In this document: positions 56,887 through 64,000 of the stretch, piece after piece | How positions within the stretch are numbered: position 1 is the stretch's first letter | Layout of the letters: the number at the start of each line of letters is the position of its first letter | Assembly (NCBI RefSeq): GCF_003364255.1 | Contig: NZ_NXLR01000007.1 | Span: 19,454 to 83,453 of the forward strand | Source of the DNA: Helicobacter marmotae | GTDB lineage: Bacteria; Campylobacterota; Campylobacteria; Campylobacterales; Helicobacteraceae | DNA length: 64,000 nucleotides | Reading direction: 5' to 3' | The notes under the pieces: generated by a model | Databases searched by the model: none | What the model was told of the DNA's origin: nothing | Seen by the model: the letters and a program-made list of their open reading frames with translations, nothing else | Program-made: the position numbers and the translations under genes

Positions 56887-58023
56887 TTAAAAACTAACCT
56901 GCCCAAAAAGACGGATTAGTAAATAATTCCTGCCGTCATTGGCGAAAATAGAATTATCAAGTGTGAAATCGGCATTATTTATCATTCCTATAGCTTTTAT
57001 GCCTATTTTTATATCTTTTTGCGGCTCTGAGACAAATCCCGCTTCCCAATTGAAAATATTTTGACTCCCAATAGATGTATAGCGAATAGCCGAATCAAAT
57101 TGCACATATCGCCTCAAATCATATTCCAAAAACCCATAAAGCGTTGTCGCATTATTATAAAATAGCCCTTCGCGCCTCTCAAAATAGCTACTCTGCCCAA
57201 AAGAATCAATCCCCCTAGCACCATTTGAAGCCACAGAAATCACCCCTCCACCGACATTCATTCCAAGCCACTTCGCTCCACCCTCTAGCCATACAAACCC
57301 CCCATCTCCATCTGTTACAGAATGATCAATCTCCTTATCATTTCTCCCCACAAATGAGAGGAAATGCATTTTCCCATACAATCTCGCATTCCCTGCAGGG
57401 ACTACCACAAGCACTTTAAGGGCAAATGAAGTGAAGTCATTGGGAGCTGCATATAAATAAGGCGTAATTTGCAATGGAGAATCTGGCAGCACAATAGTCG
57501 CTCCCAAATAAATAACCCCTATACTCCCAAAAGGATTATAAAAACCATCCATACGATAATTTGTTACATACGCATTCTTATTTGCCCAAATAAAATCAAT
57601 CTTTACATTTTCTATATCTTCATATTTTACCATCGCCCCTTGCGTGTAGTATTTAATCCACTCTGTATCTGTCTTAAAACGTCCCGCATACATACTGATA
57701 CGATTAGGATTCTCAAAGCTCGCATATAATTCTGTGAAAACAAAATTATCCTTCACTTTAGCAAAGTCCCCCACATGGGATTGAAATATCTTTGTCGCCG
57801 CCCATACTGAAGTCCCAAAGCCAATACCTCTAAGACGTTGAGTTTTATACGCTAATGAGACATTTGCATCTACAAAGCTAGGAGCCCCGCCTGTCATACC
57901 TTGATAATACAGCCCCATATGCCCACTAGGCATTCCTGTGAGTAGCAAACGAGATATATCATTTGCATATGAAAGCCCAAGCAAACCCAGCACATACGCA
58001 AAAATGAAAAATATTCTTCTCAT
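56887..58023 (-). CDS. Hof-like outer-membrane protein, second copy
   Basis: A 378-residue protein with a signal peptide (RIFFIFAYVLGLLGLSYA) and an end in IRLFGQVSF. The early mature part (GMPSGHMGLYYQGMTGGAPSFVDANVSLAY) shares the GHxGxxYQG pattern with GHLGAFYHQG of the neighbour at 55592, and strands such as ISMYAGRFKTDTEWIKYYTQG parallel it, so the two look like diverged tandem paralogues. It probably forms an outer-membrane pore. No ligand is indicated. It is the first gene of the pair. Confidence 0.72.
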   Translation of the reverse strand: MRRIFFIFAYVLGLLGLSYANDISRLLLTGMPSGHMGLYYQGMTGGAPSFVDANVSLAYKTQRLRGIGFGTSVWAATKIFQSHVGDFAKVKDNFVFTELYASFENPNRISMYAGRFKTDTEWIKYYTQGAMVKYEDIENVKIDFIWANKNAYVTNYRMDGFYNPFGSIGVIYLGATIVLPDSPLQITPYLYAAPNDFTSFALKVLVVVPAGNARLYGKMHFLSFVGRNDKEIDHSVTDGDGGFVWLEGGAKWLGMNVGGGVISVASNGARGIDSFGQSSYFERREGLFYNNATTLYGFLEYDLRRYVQFDSAIRYTSIGSQNIFNWEAGFVSEPQKDIKIGIKAIGMINNADFTLDNSIFANDGRNYLLIRLFGQVSF

Positions 58024-58160
58024 AAAATCCCTTTTATATCAAAGCTATCCCTGCATTATCTCTTTTTTAAGGAATGCACATACCAAAACCAACTTAGCAA
58101 AAATAATTCCACTCATCAACCTAAAGGGCTTTATGCTAAAACATCTCTTCGCAGTAAATA

Positions 58161-59072
58161 TTATAAAATCATTCTATAACCACATTTTTCACATAATTCA
58201 CACGGAGCAAGCCCCCTTTTAAGCTGCGCTCCAAACTCCCTAAAAGCTACAGATTGCAGAATCTCTCTTATGCTCTGCTCCCCTACATTGCCAAAGCTCG
58301 CCCTCCCAGCATAATCAATACAGCAAGGCACTAGCTCACCATTACTCAAAATCCCATATTGCTTCAAAGCCCCATAGCAGAAGATTCTCTCACTTTTATT
58401 ATCCTTAAAGCCGCTCAACTCTCCCTTATCTTTTATGCTCTCTTGTTTGGGATTTGTGCTCTCCCACTCAAAAGAGGGCATCGGTTTAAGGATAATCTTT
58501 GGCGCGAGTCTTATGCGTTTATGTTTTAAATTCGCAAGCAAAAAAGCAGGCTCTATATCAAAAAATGCGCCAATAGTTGCCATCATCTCTTTATATAGAG
58601 TGCCATCTTTAGCAATATCATTTTGATGAAAGCGCAGATTAATAAAGGGAGATGATTTATAGCGCATATGAAACTTACAAAACTCTAAGATTCTATATAA
58701 ATGCGCATTGTGGAGCGAAGCGGGGTTTGCCAAAAATGCGCTTAAAGAAAAGGAAATCTGCACAAATGGCTTTTGCATTAAAAGTCCAAAATGCCGCTGC
58801 TTTAAAAACAAGCCCGTAGTTACTAAATCTACCTTTAAATGATAATGCTCTAAAATTTTCACATAATCTTCAAAATTTGCCACACTAAGCGGGTCTCCCA
58901 ACACATGCAAGCATACGCGTTTGACATCATTTTGAATCTGCGCACAAATAGATTCAAAAAGTGCTAAAGGCATAACTCCTCTATGGCTTTTACGCTCGCT
59001 ACTTGGGCAAAACCCACAAGAGAGGGCACAATAATCACTTATTTCAATATAAATTTTCTCAAATGCTTTCAT
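58161..59072 (-). CDS. Radical SAM protein with SPASM domain
   Basis: A 303-residue enzyme. The radical-SAM cluster motif is CALSCGFC (Cys15, Cys19, Cys22), followed by a TIM-barrel-like region with LHVLGDPLSV. A C-terminal SPASM-like domain has SNGELVPCCIDYAG, GNVGEQSIREIL and APCELCEKC, enough cysteines for extra Fe-S clusters. SPASM proteins modify peptides or other substrates, but none is apparent here: no small precursor peptide gene is seen nearby. It starts in a 4-base overlap with the patatin gene upstream, so the two are probably linked in function. Confidence 0.82.
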   Translation of the reverse strand: MKAFEKIYIEISDYCALSCGFCPSSERKSHRGVMPLALFESICAQIQNDVKRVCLHVLGDPLSVANFEDYVKILEHYHLKVDLVTTGLFLKQRHFGLLMQKPFVQISFSLSAFLANPASLHNAHLYRILEFCKFHMRYKSSPFINLRFHQNDIAKDGTLYKEMMATIGAFFDIEPAFLLANLKHKRIRLAPKIILKPMPSFEWESTNPKQESIKDKGELSGFKDNKSERIFCYGALKQYGILSNGELVPCCIDYAGRASFGNVGEQSIREILQSVAFREFGAQLKRGLAPCELCEKCGYRMIL

Positions 59073-60301
59073 TTCTTATAAAGATAGCTTAAAAAAAGCG
59101 CGAAAAACGCACCAAGCAATGCTTTATCATCATTTTGGACATTCTCCTTCAAAGAAAGCAAGGGGGCGAAATCACATTTACTCAAAGTTTGGCACACCTC
59201 TTCAAATTCATAGATTCTATGGTGTTTATATGCTCCAAAATACTCCATAACGCGCTCTATTAAATGCAGGCTTAAAAGATAAGGGCTGTTGTTATGGATA
59301 TTATCCCTCTCCTCTGTGCATAAGCGCTCAATATGCGAGATATAAGGCGAATCTCCGCTTAAAAGCTTTAAGATTCTATCCTGTAAGGCAGGAGTAAAAA
59401 TCTCAAATGCCTTATGAAGATTAAAGGGCAAAGCTTTAGCATTTGATAACTCATTATGCAATAAGGCACAAAATGCCCTCTTAATTGCAAAGGCAGACTT
59501 TTGCATAAATGTTTGAGAGATATGAAAGCTATATGCCCTGCCCCACAACTTCCCAAAACTCTTTAACACATCAAGGTAGCCAAGCTCCATATTCTCACTC
59601 ATACTTGCTTTATCAAAATCAAGCATACCCCCTAAGGGCATTATAGGCTGAATCGTCCTCACAAGCGGGTGTGTGCTATAAATATGAGGATTGGGATTAA
59701 GCGCTATGGCTATTACCTCCTCTGCTCCAAGCTCAAAAGCAAAGTTTATGGGTAAATTATCATAATAACCCCCATCAATATAATCTTCTCCATTAATTCT
59801 GCATACAGGAAAAGCAGGGAAACACGAGGCAGAAGCAAGTAACCACAACGCAAGATTATCCATATTAAGCTCACTTTTAGGCTTTTGGACAGGCATAAAA
59901 GAAGGAAACTTCACACTCACCAACCCGTAATCAACGCTAGAGGTAAAAAATGATGAATGCACTGCAGATTCTATAATATTTTTAAGCGGCGTAATATCCA
60001 TACCCTTATTATTAGCATAGCTTTTAAGAAAGGGAATGAGTTTATCGCTATTTTCTCTATAATAATTTAAATCTGTGCGGAGATTTAGTCCATTAAGTGC
60101 GACTTTATCAATATCAATTGCATTCCATAAGCATAACGCCTCTTCATAGCTATCTTGCACCATCATAGCACCATTAAACGCCCCTATGCTTGTCCCTGTG
60201 ATAATCTCATACTCCACTCCAAGCTCTCTTAAGGCTTTCCACGCTCCTATGTGATACGCGCCTTTTGAGCCACCCCCACCAAGCACAATAGCCCTCTTCA
60301 T
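59069..60301 (-). CDS. Patatin-like phospholipase
   Basis: About 410 residues. The N-terminal oxyanion loop is GGGGSKGAYHIGAW, the nucleophile serine is in GTSIGA (Ser38), and the catalytic aspartate is in YIDGGYYDNLPIN, the complete Ser-Asp dyad of bacterial patatins. It hydrolyses acyl chains from phospholipids. The ATG at 60301 is used because AAAGGA lies 5 bases before it; the frame continues upstream to 60376 and would add a hydrophobic run (VIILALCLVLG), so export from the longer start cannot be excluded. The C-terminal 180 residues have no known domain. It overlaps the radical SAM gene by 4 bases. Confidence 0.85.
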   Translation of the reverse strand: MKRAIVLGGGGSKGAYHIGAWKALRELGVEYEIITGTSIGAFNGAMMVQDSYEEALCLWNAIDIDKVALNGLNLRTDLNYYRENSDKLIPFLKSYANNKGMDITPLKNIIESAVHSSFFTSSVDYGLVSVKFPSFMPVQKPKSELNMDNLALWLLASASCFPAFPVCRINGEDYIDGGYYDNLPINFAFELGAEEVIAIALNPNPHIYSTHPLVRTIQPIMPLGGMLDFDKASMSENMELGYLDVLKSFGKLWGRAYSFHISQTFMQKSAFAIKRAFCALLHNELSNAKALPFNLHKAFEIFTPALQDRILKLLSGDSPYISHIERLCTEERDNIHNNSPYLLSLHLIERVMEYFGAYKHHRIYEFEEVCQTLSKCDFAPLLSLKENVQNDDKALLGAFFALFLSYLYKK

Positions 60302-60493
60302 ATCATTCCTTTCAAATCCAAATTTACCCAACACAAGGCATAAAGCAAGGATTATAACACATCTTAAATGAAGCAAGCCACAAGCAAAAAGACTCTTAAA
60401 TTAGCTTAATATACTAAGATTTCTTTATATATATAAACTCACTAAACTTTATAATATTAGTATAAACTTTATACAAAATTTAAATTTATCTGC

Positions 60494-60499
60494 TATGAT
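60494..60499 (+). promoter_or_regulatory. Probable extended -10 promoter element of htpG
   Basis: TGCTATGAT has the extended -10 form TGn-TATnAT common in Helicobacter and lies 33 bases before the htpG start, after a very AT-rich stretch. No CIRCE-type repeat was seen. Confidence 0.55.
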
Positions 60500-60531
60500 T
60501 GCTAATTTTAAACTTACCTTAAGGAGAACTT

Positions 60532-62388
60532 ATGGCAACAAAACATCAATTTCAAACCGAAATTACACAGCTTTTAGACTTGATGATTCATTCTTTATAT
60601 TCTCATAAAGAGATTTTTCTAAGAGAGCTTATCAGTAATGCTTCTGATGCACTTGATAAACTCTCTTATCTCACGCTTACAGACGAGAAGCTTAAATCCC
60701 TCTCTTTTACCCCACGTATTGATATATATTTTGATGAAGCAAAAAAAACCATAACCATAGAAGACAATGGCATAGGTATGAATGAAGCAGATATGAAAGA
60801 GCATTTAGGGATTATTGCTAAATCAGGCACAAAGAGCTTCTTAGCACAATTAAGTGGCGATAAGAAAAAAGATTCTGCTCTCATTGGGCAATTTGGCGTA
60901 GGATTCTACTCGGCATTTATGGTAGCCCACCGCGTAGTTGTGCAAAGCAAAAAAGCAGGAGAAGACAAAGCCTATGCTTGGGTCAGCGAGGGCAAGGGAG
61001 AATATGAAATCGGTGAATGTATTAGAGAATCTCAAGGCACACAAATCACACTCTATCTCCGCGAAGACGAGCTCCACTATGCCCAAAGATGGGAGATAGA
61101 AAGCATTATCCATAAATATTCAGAGCATATCGCATTTCCTATCTATCTCCATTATAGTGAATCCCGCTTTGAAGGAGAGGGTGATGATAAAAAGGAAATC
61201 AAAGAAGACAAAACCTCTCAAATTAACACAGCTAAAGCTCTTTGGAAAATCCCAAAAGCGGAGCTTAAAGATGAGGACTATAAAGAATTCTACGCCACCC
61301 TCTCGCATGATAATAACGAACCTATGCGGTGGATTCACACTAAAGTTGAGGGTAATCTTGAATACACCACTCTCTTTTATATCCCGCAAAAAGCACCATT
61401 TGATTTATACCGCGTAGATTATCAATCAGGGGTAAAACTCTATGTCAAGCGCGTATTTATTACCGATGATGACAAGGAGCTATTGCCTCCATATTTGCGC
61501 TTTGTGCGCGGTGTGATTGATAGTGAAGATTTACCGCTTAATGTAAGCCGAGAAATCCTCCAACAAAACAAAATCCTAGCCAATATCAAATCCGCCTCGA
61601 CAAAGAAGATTCTCAGTGAAATTGCCTCTATCGCTAAAGATGAGGAGGCATATAAAGCATTTTATGAGCAATTTGGCAAAGTGCTTAAAGAGGGCTTATA
61701 CAACGACTATGAAAATAAAGAAAAGCTTTTAGAGCTTTTACGCTTTGATAGCTTTAAGGGAGAAAACCTCTCACTCAAAGCCTATAAAAATGCCATGAGC
61801 AGCGAGCAAAAAAGCATTTACTATATACTAGGCGAAAATAAAGAAACGCTTAAAAATGCCCCATTACTTGAGAAATTCGCACAAAAGGGCTTTGATGTGC
61901 TGCTTTTAAGCGATGAGATTGACGGGGTAGTGATACCAATGATAGGCGAATTTGACAAAACGCCCTTGCGAAGCATTAATTCCAAAGAAGCCCTAGAGGA
62001 GCTAGGAGAGGACAGCATAGACGAAGCCACACAGAAAGCTTTTGAACCACTCATACAAAGCTTTAAAGAAGCCTTGGGAGAGCAAATTGCTGATATTAAG
62101 CTCTCTTCACTTGGAGATGCTCCTCTAGCACTTATCAAAGAAGATGCTAATCCAATGATGGCAAATCTTATGGCACAAATGGGGCAAAAAATGCCAGAAT
62201 CTAAGCCCACACTTCAGCTTAACATCACCCACCCCATTTTTGAGAAACTTAAAAACGCAGAAAGTCAAAAAATCACACAAACTGCCCTCTTGCTTTTTGG
62301 AGCTGCACTTGTGCTAGAGGGAGGAACTCCAGAAAATGCAAAAGCCTTTAGCACAAATCTAAATGAGCTCATTCTTCAAAGCCTTTAA
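60532..62388 (+). CDS. htpG: Molecular chaperone HtpG (Hsp90)
   Basis: A 618-residue Hsp90 of usual bacterial length. The GHKL ATPase domain has LRELISNASDALDKL, DNGIGMNEADM, GTKSFLAQLS and GQFGVGFYSAFMVA; the middle domain has RVFITDDDKELLPPYLRFVRGVIDSEDLPLNVSRE with the catalytic arginine. It folds client proteins using ATP. AAGGAG precedes the ATG. It is apparently transcribed alone. A small hairpin overlaps its stop codon. Confidence 0.97.
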   Translation: MATKHQFQTEITQLLDLMIHSLYSHKEIFLRELISNASDALDKLSYLTLTDEKLKSLSFTPRIDIYFDEAKKTITIEDNGIGMNEADMKEHLGIIAKSGTKSFLAQLSGDKKKDSALIGQFGVGFYSAFMVAHRVVVQSKKAGEDKAYAWVSEGKGEYEIGECIRESQGTQITLYLREDELHYAQRWEIESIIHKYSEHIAFPIYLHYSESRFEGEGDDKKEIKEDKTSQINTAKALWKIPKAELKDEDYKEFYATLSHDNNEPMRWIHTKVEGNLEYTTLFYIPQKAPFDLYRVDYQSGVKLYVKRVFITDDDKELLPPYLRFVRGVIDSEDLPLNVSREILQQNKILANIKSASTKKILSEIASIAKDEEAYKAFYEQFGKVLKEGLYNDYENKEKLLELLRFDSFKGENLSLKAYKNAMSSEQKSIYYILGENKETLKNAPLLEKFAQKGFDVLLLSDEIDGVVIPMIGEFDKTPLRSINSKEALEELGEDSIDEATQKAFEPLIQSFKEALGEQIADIKLSSLGDAPLALIKEDANPMMANLMAQMGQKMPESKPTLQLNITHPIFEKLKNAESQKITQTALLLFGAALVLEGGTPENAKAFSTNLNELILQSL

Positions 62389-62397
62389 TAGGCTTTG
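62377..62397 (+). terminator. Hairpin over the htpG stop codon, possible terminator
   Basis: CAAAGCCT and AGGCTTTG pair over eight bases with the loop TTAAT, spanning the stop codon. The bases after it (AGCATATTTACCTTTTATTTATT) are T-rich but interrupted. Confidence 0.5.
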
Positions 62398-62433
62398 AGC
62401 ATATTTACCTTTTATTTATTATTTATCATTCTG

Positions 62434-62446
62434 TTTTTTTTTTTTT
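62434..62446. repeat. Run of 13 T between htpG and the chemoreceptor gene
   Basis: The 351 bases between htpG and the next gene are very AT-rich. They hold the run of 13 T about 294 bases before the chemoreceptor start and no gene. A length-variable T tract here could affect promoter activity, but no promoter is pinned down. Confidence 0.6.
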
Positions 62447-62739
62447 GATTCTACATTTGCCTAGTATAAGCCTAATAGAGGCTATTTAGAGAGAAGCATT
62501 AATTTATAATTATGCAAAATTCAATGCAAAAACCTCATTTTTATATATTATTCTCATTTTTAAAGTGTTAATTTTTTATTAATGTTATATTTTGTAACAA
62601 AAATCAATAATTCTATGAAAATTACATTCATTTTATAGATAATTTACCAAAAAAGTAAATAGAATTCCTTGTTTTATCACTCAAATCAGCAACAAATTCA
62701 CTTTTTTCATTTTTTAATTTCTCATTACGGAGGGTTATA

Positions 62740-64000
62740 ATGCTATCGTGGTTTTCTCATCTAAAATTTGGAATCAAATTAAATATTGTTCTTTCATTAA
62801 TTGTTTTGGTTTGTATTGGTGCTATGGCAATGATTATTACCAAACAATCGCGTAATGCCTTTGAAAAAGAGGCAAAAATGCTTTTAATCAACGCCGCCCA
62901 ACGTCAAGCAAACAAAATTTCTCCCATTTTCAATGAAAGTTTTGCGATTTTAGAAAACACACAAGGCATAATCAACAACTTTCTCAATGCTGGTGTAGCC
63001 CTAGACCCCGCGACAATAGATAGCGGTATGAAAACCCTCCTTGATGGCTCAAATTGGGCAAATTATGCCTATGTCTTTATGCTAGAATCGTTTATGCCTA
63101 ATGGCAATAAAGCCAATTATGTCTCTAAAAATGGTATGAGCGGCTATCTCACCATATACCACGATGGTGATGTAAGCAACGCTGGCGGGGTAAGTGCTAT
63201 TAAAACCGAATCTACGATATTAGATTTCCCTGCAGTGATTCATGCCATTAAAGAGCAAAAATCCATTTTTGGCATACCTGTAAAAATTACATTAAATAAT
63301 GAAACTTTCTATAGTGTGAATGCTGTTGTTCCATTATTTCAAGGAAGTAAGCTAATAGGCATACTCGGGCTTAGCATAAACTTAGATTTAATTATTAATA
63401 ACATTGTGAGAAACAAAGAAAATAGCATTTTTGAAAATGACTACATCGGCATTCTTGCACCCAATGCCACCGTGGCTGTCCATGAGAATATGGATCTCTT
63501 TGGGAAAGGTTTTGTAGAAGTCAATGCAGACCCTAGAGCACAAAATATCGCCAACGCACAAAAAAATCGCACCGATGGCATTTTTGAAATAACAAATCTC
63601 AAAAACTTAGATGCCTTAACTGCTATTTCTACATTTGAAATATGGCGCGGGCTTGATAGCTATTGGAGTGTTATTATATCTGCTCCTCAATCTTCTATTT
63701 TTGCACCATCAACTGAAATCACGCTCACCATTTTTATATCTGCGCTTATCACTTTCTTACTCATTCTGTTTATCACATATATTTTTGTTAATCGCACTCT
63801 TGTTGATCGTATGAATAAAATCTCCCACACACTCTTTGAATTCTTTAATTACCTTAATCATAAGAGACAAACACCACCTGAGCCTTTAAGGATTATAGCC
63901 CAAGACGAACTTGGTCAAATGGGATTAGCCATTAATGAAAACATACAACAAACCAAAATAGGCTTAGAGCAAGATGCCAAAGCCGTAGAACAATCTGTAG
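62740..64000 (+). CDS. Methyl-accepting chemotaxis protein, N-terminal part (runs off the window)
   Basis: The open frame starts at ATG 62740, 5 bases after the ribosome site ACGGAGGG, and stays open to the window end (420 codons). A first membrane helix (about residues 14-35, LNIVLSLIVLVCIGAMAMII) is followed by a periplasmic ligand domain of about 290 residues of the double-Cache type: the NWANYAYVFM stretch and the two half-domains FYSVNAVVPLFQGSKLIGILGL and YIGILAPNATVAVHENMDLFGK. A second helix (about 327-352) and a HAMP-like segment come next. The signalling domain is outside the window. The ligand cannot be named. Confidence 0.85.
   Translation, partial: MLSWFSHLKFGIKLNIVLSLIVLVCIGAMAMIITKQSRNAFEKEAKMLLINAAQRQANKISPIFNESFAILENTQGIINNFLNAGVALDPATIDSGMKTLLDGSNWANYAYVFMLESFMPNGNKANYVSKNGMSGYLTIYHDGDVSNAGGVSAIKTESTILDFPAVIHAIKEQKSIFGIPVKITLNNETFYSVNAVVPLFQGSKLIGILGLSINLDLIINNIVRNKENSIFENDYIGILAPNATVAVHENMDLFGKGFVEVNADPRAQNIANAQKNRTDGIFEITNLKNLDALTAISTFEIWRGLDSYWSVIISAPQSSIFAPSTEITLTIFISALITFLLILFITYIFVNRTLVDRMNKISHTLFEFFNYLNHKRQTPPEPLRIIAQDELGQMGLAINENIQQTKIGLEQDAKAVEQSV

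Overview
This window looks like chromosomal DNA of an epsilonproteobacterium (Campylobacterota), most likely an enterohepatic Helicobacter. This is inferred from gene content and gene order recalled from H. pylori and Campylobacter jejuni; no database search was run. Familiar clusters are ccdA / dihydroorotase-like / aminofutalosine deaminase, lspA-glmM-rpsT-prfA, htpX-folE, and rpmE-rsmI-rlmB followed by two conserved envelope proteins, an aminotransferase, hom and yraN. Menaquinone synthesis through futalosine, Hof-like outer-membrane proteins, a Maf-type flagellin-glycosylation protein and an RpoN-type flgE promoter all fit this group. No rRNA, tRNA, CRISPR array or insertion sequence was recognised.

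Layout. 1-2.7 kb: the end of a maf-like gene, a small outer-membrane protein and a DEAD-box helicase. 2.9-11.9 kb: a tight plus-strand run of eleven genes (ccdA, dihydroorotase-like, mscS, aminofutalosine deaminase, LMW phosphatase, ArsC/Spx-like, NlpC/P60 lipoprotein, znuACB-type zinc ABC transporter, small membrane protein). 11.9-20.0 kb: the main accessory region, one very large Type ISP-like restriction-modification gene. It is split in two by an 11-base C tract (coding strand), invaded in frame by palindromic repeats, and flanked by more copies of the same repeats. 20.0-24.4 kb: lspA, glmM, rpsT, prfA and a GT10 fucosyltransferase-like gene. 24.5-33.8 kb: nrdA, a nitroreductase, typA, a NifS-like aminotransferase and acnB. 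33.9-35.6 kb: a selenium pair, yedF-like and selD; selD has an in-frame UGA with a SECIS-like hairpin. 35.6-42.7 kb: a hypothetical gene, flgE, a periplasmic catalase-like protein, htpX, folE and a porin. 42.7-43.5 kb: a non-coding stretch with decayed repeats. 43.5-50.0 kb: the yraN-to-rpmE minus-strand cluster. 50.1-62.4 kb: a small lipoprotein, efp, mqo, menG, argH, hemJ, two Hof-like proteins, a radical SAM/SPASM and patatin pair, and htpG. The window ends inside a chemoreceptor gene.

How the genes fit together. Aminofutalosine deaminase and MenG belong to menaquinone synthesis, and Mqo and AcnB feed that respiratory pool. YedF and SelD supply selenophosphate for selenoproteins, SelD itself apparently being one. 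ZnuABC takes up zinc used by proteins such as HtpX and FolE. LspA, the NlpC lipoprotein, GlmM, a RodZ-like protein and the porins serve the envelope.

Main points of interest. (1) The Type ISP-like gene is predicted to be phase-variable and OFF here: 11 C breaks the frame and 10 C would restore a protein of about 2,096 residues. (2) A mosaic palindromic repeat family surrounds and invades this gene, with variable mini-hairpins that keep pairing while changing sequence. (3) Nearly identical direct repeats flank the gene. (4) SelD looks like a selenocysteine protein. (5) A divergent RodZ-like protein sits in the rRNA-methyltransferase cluster.
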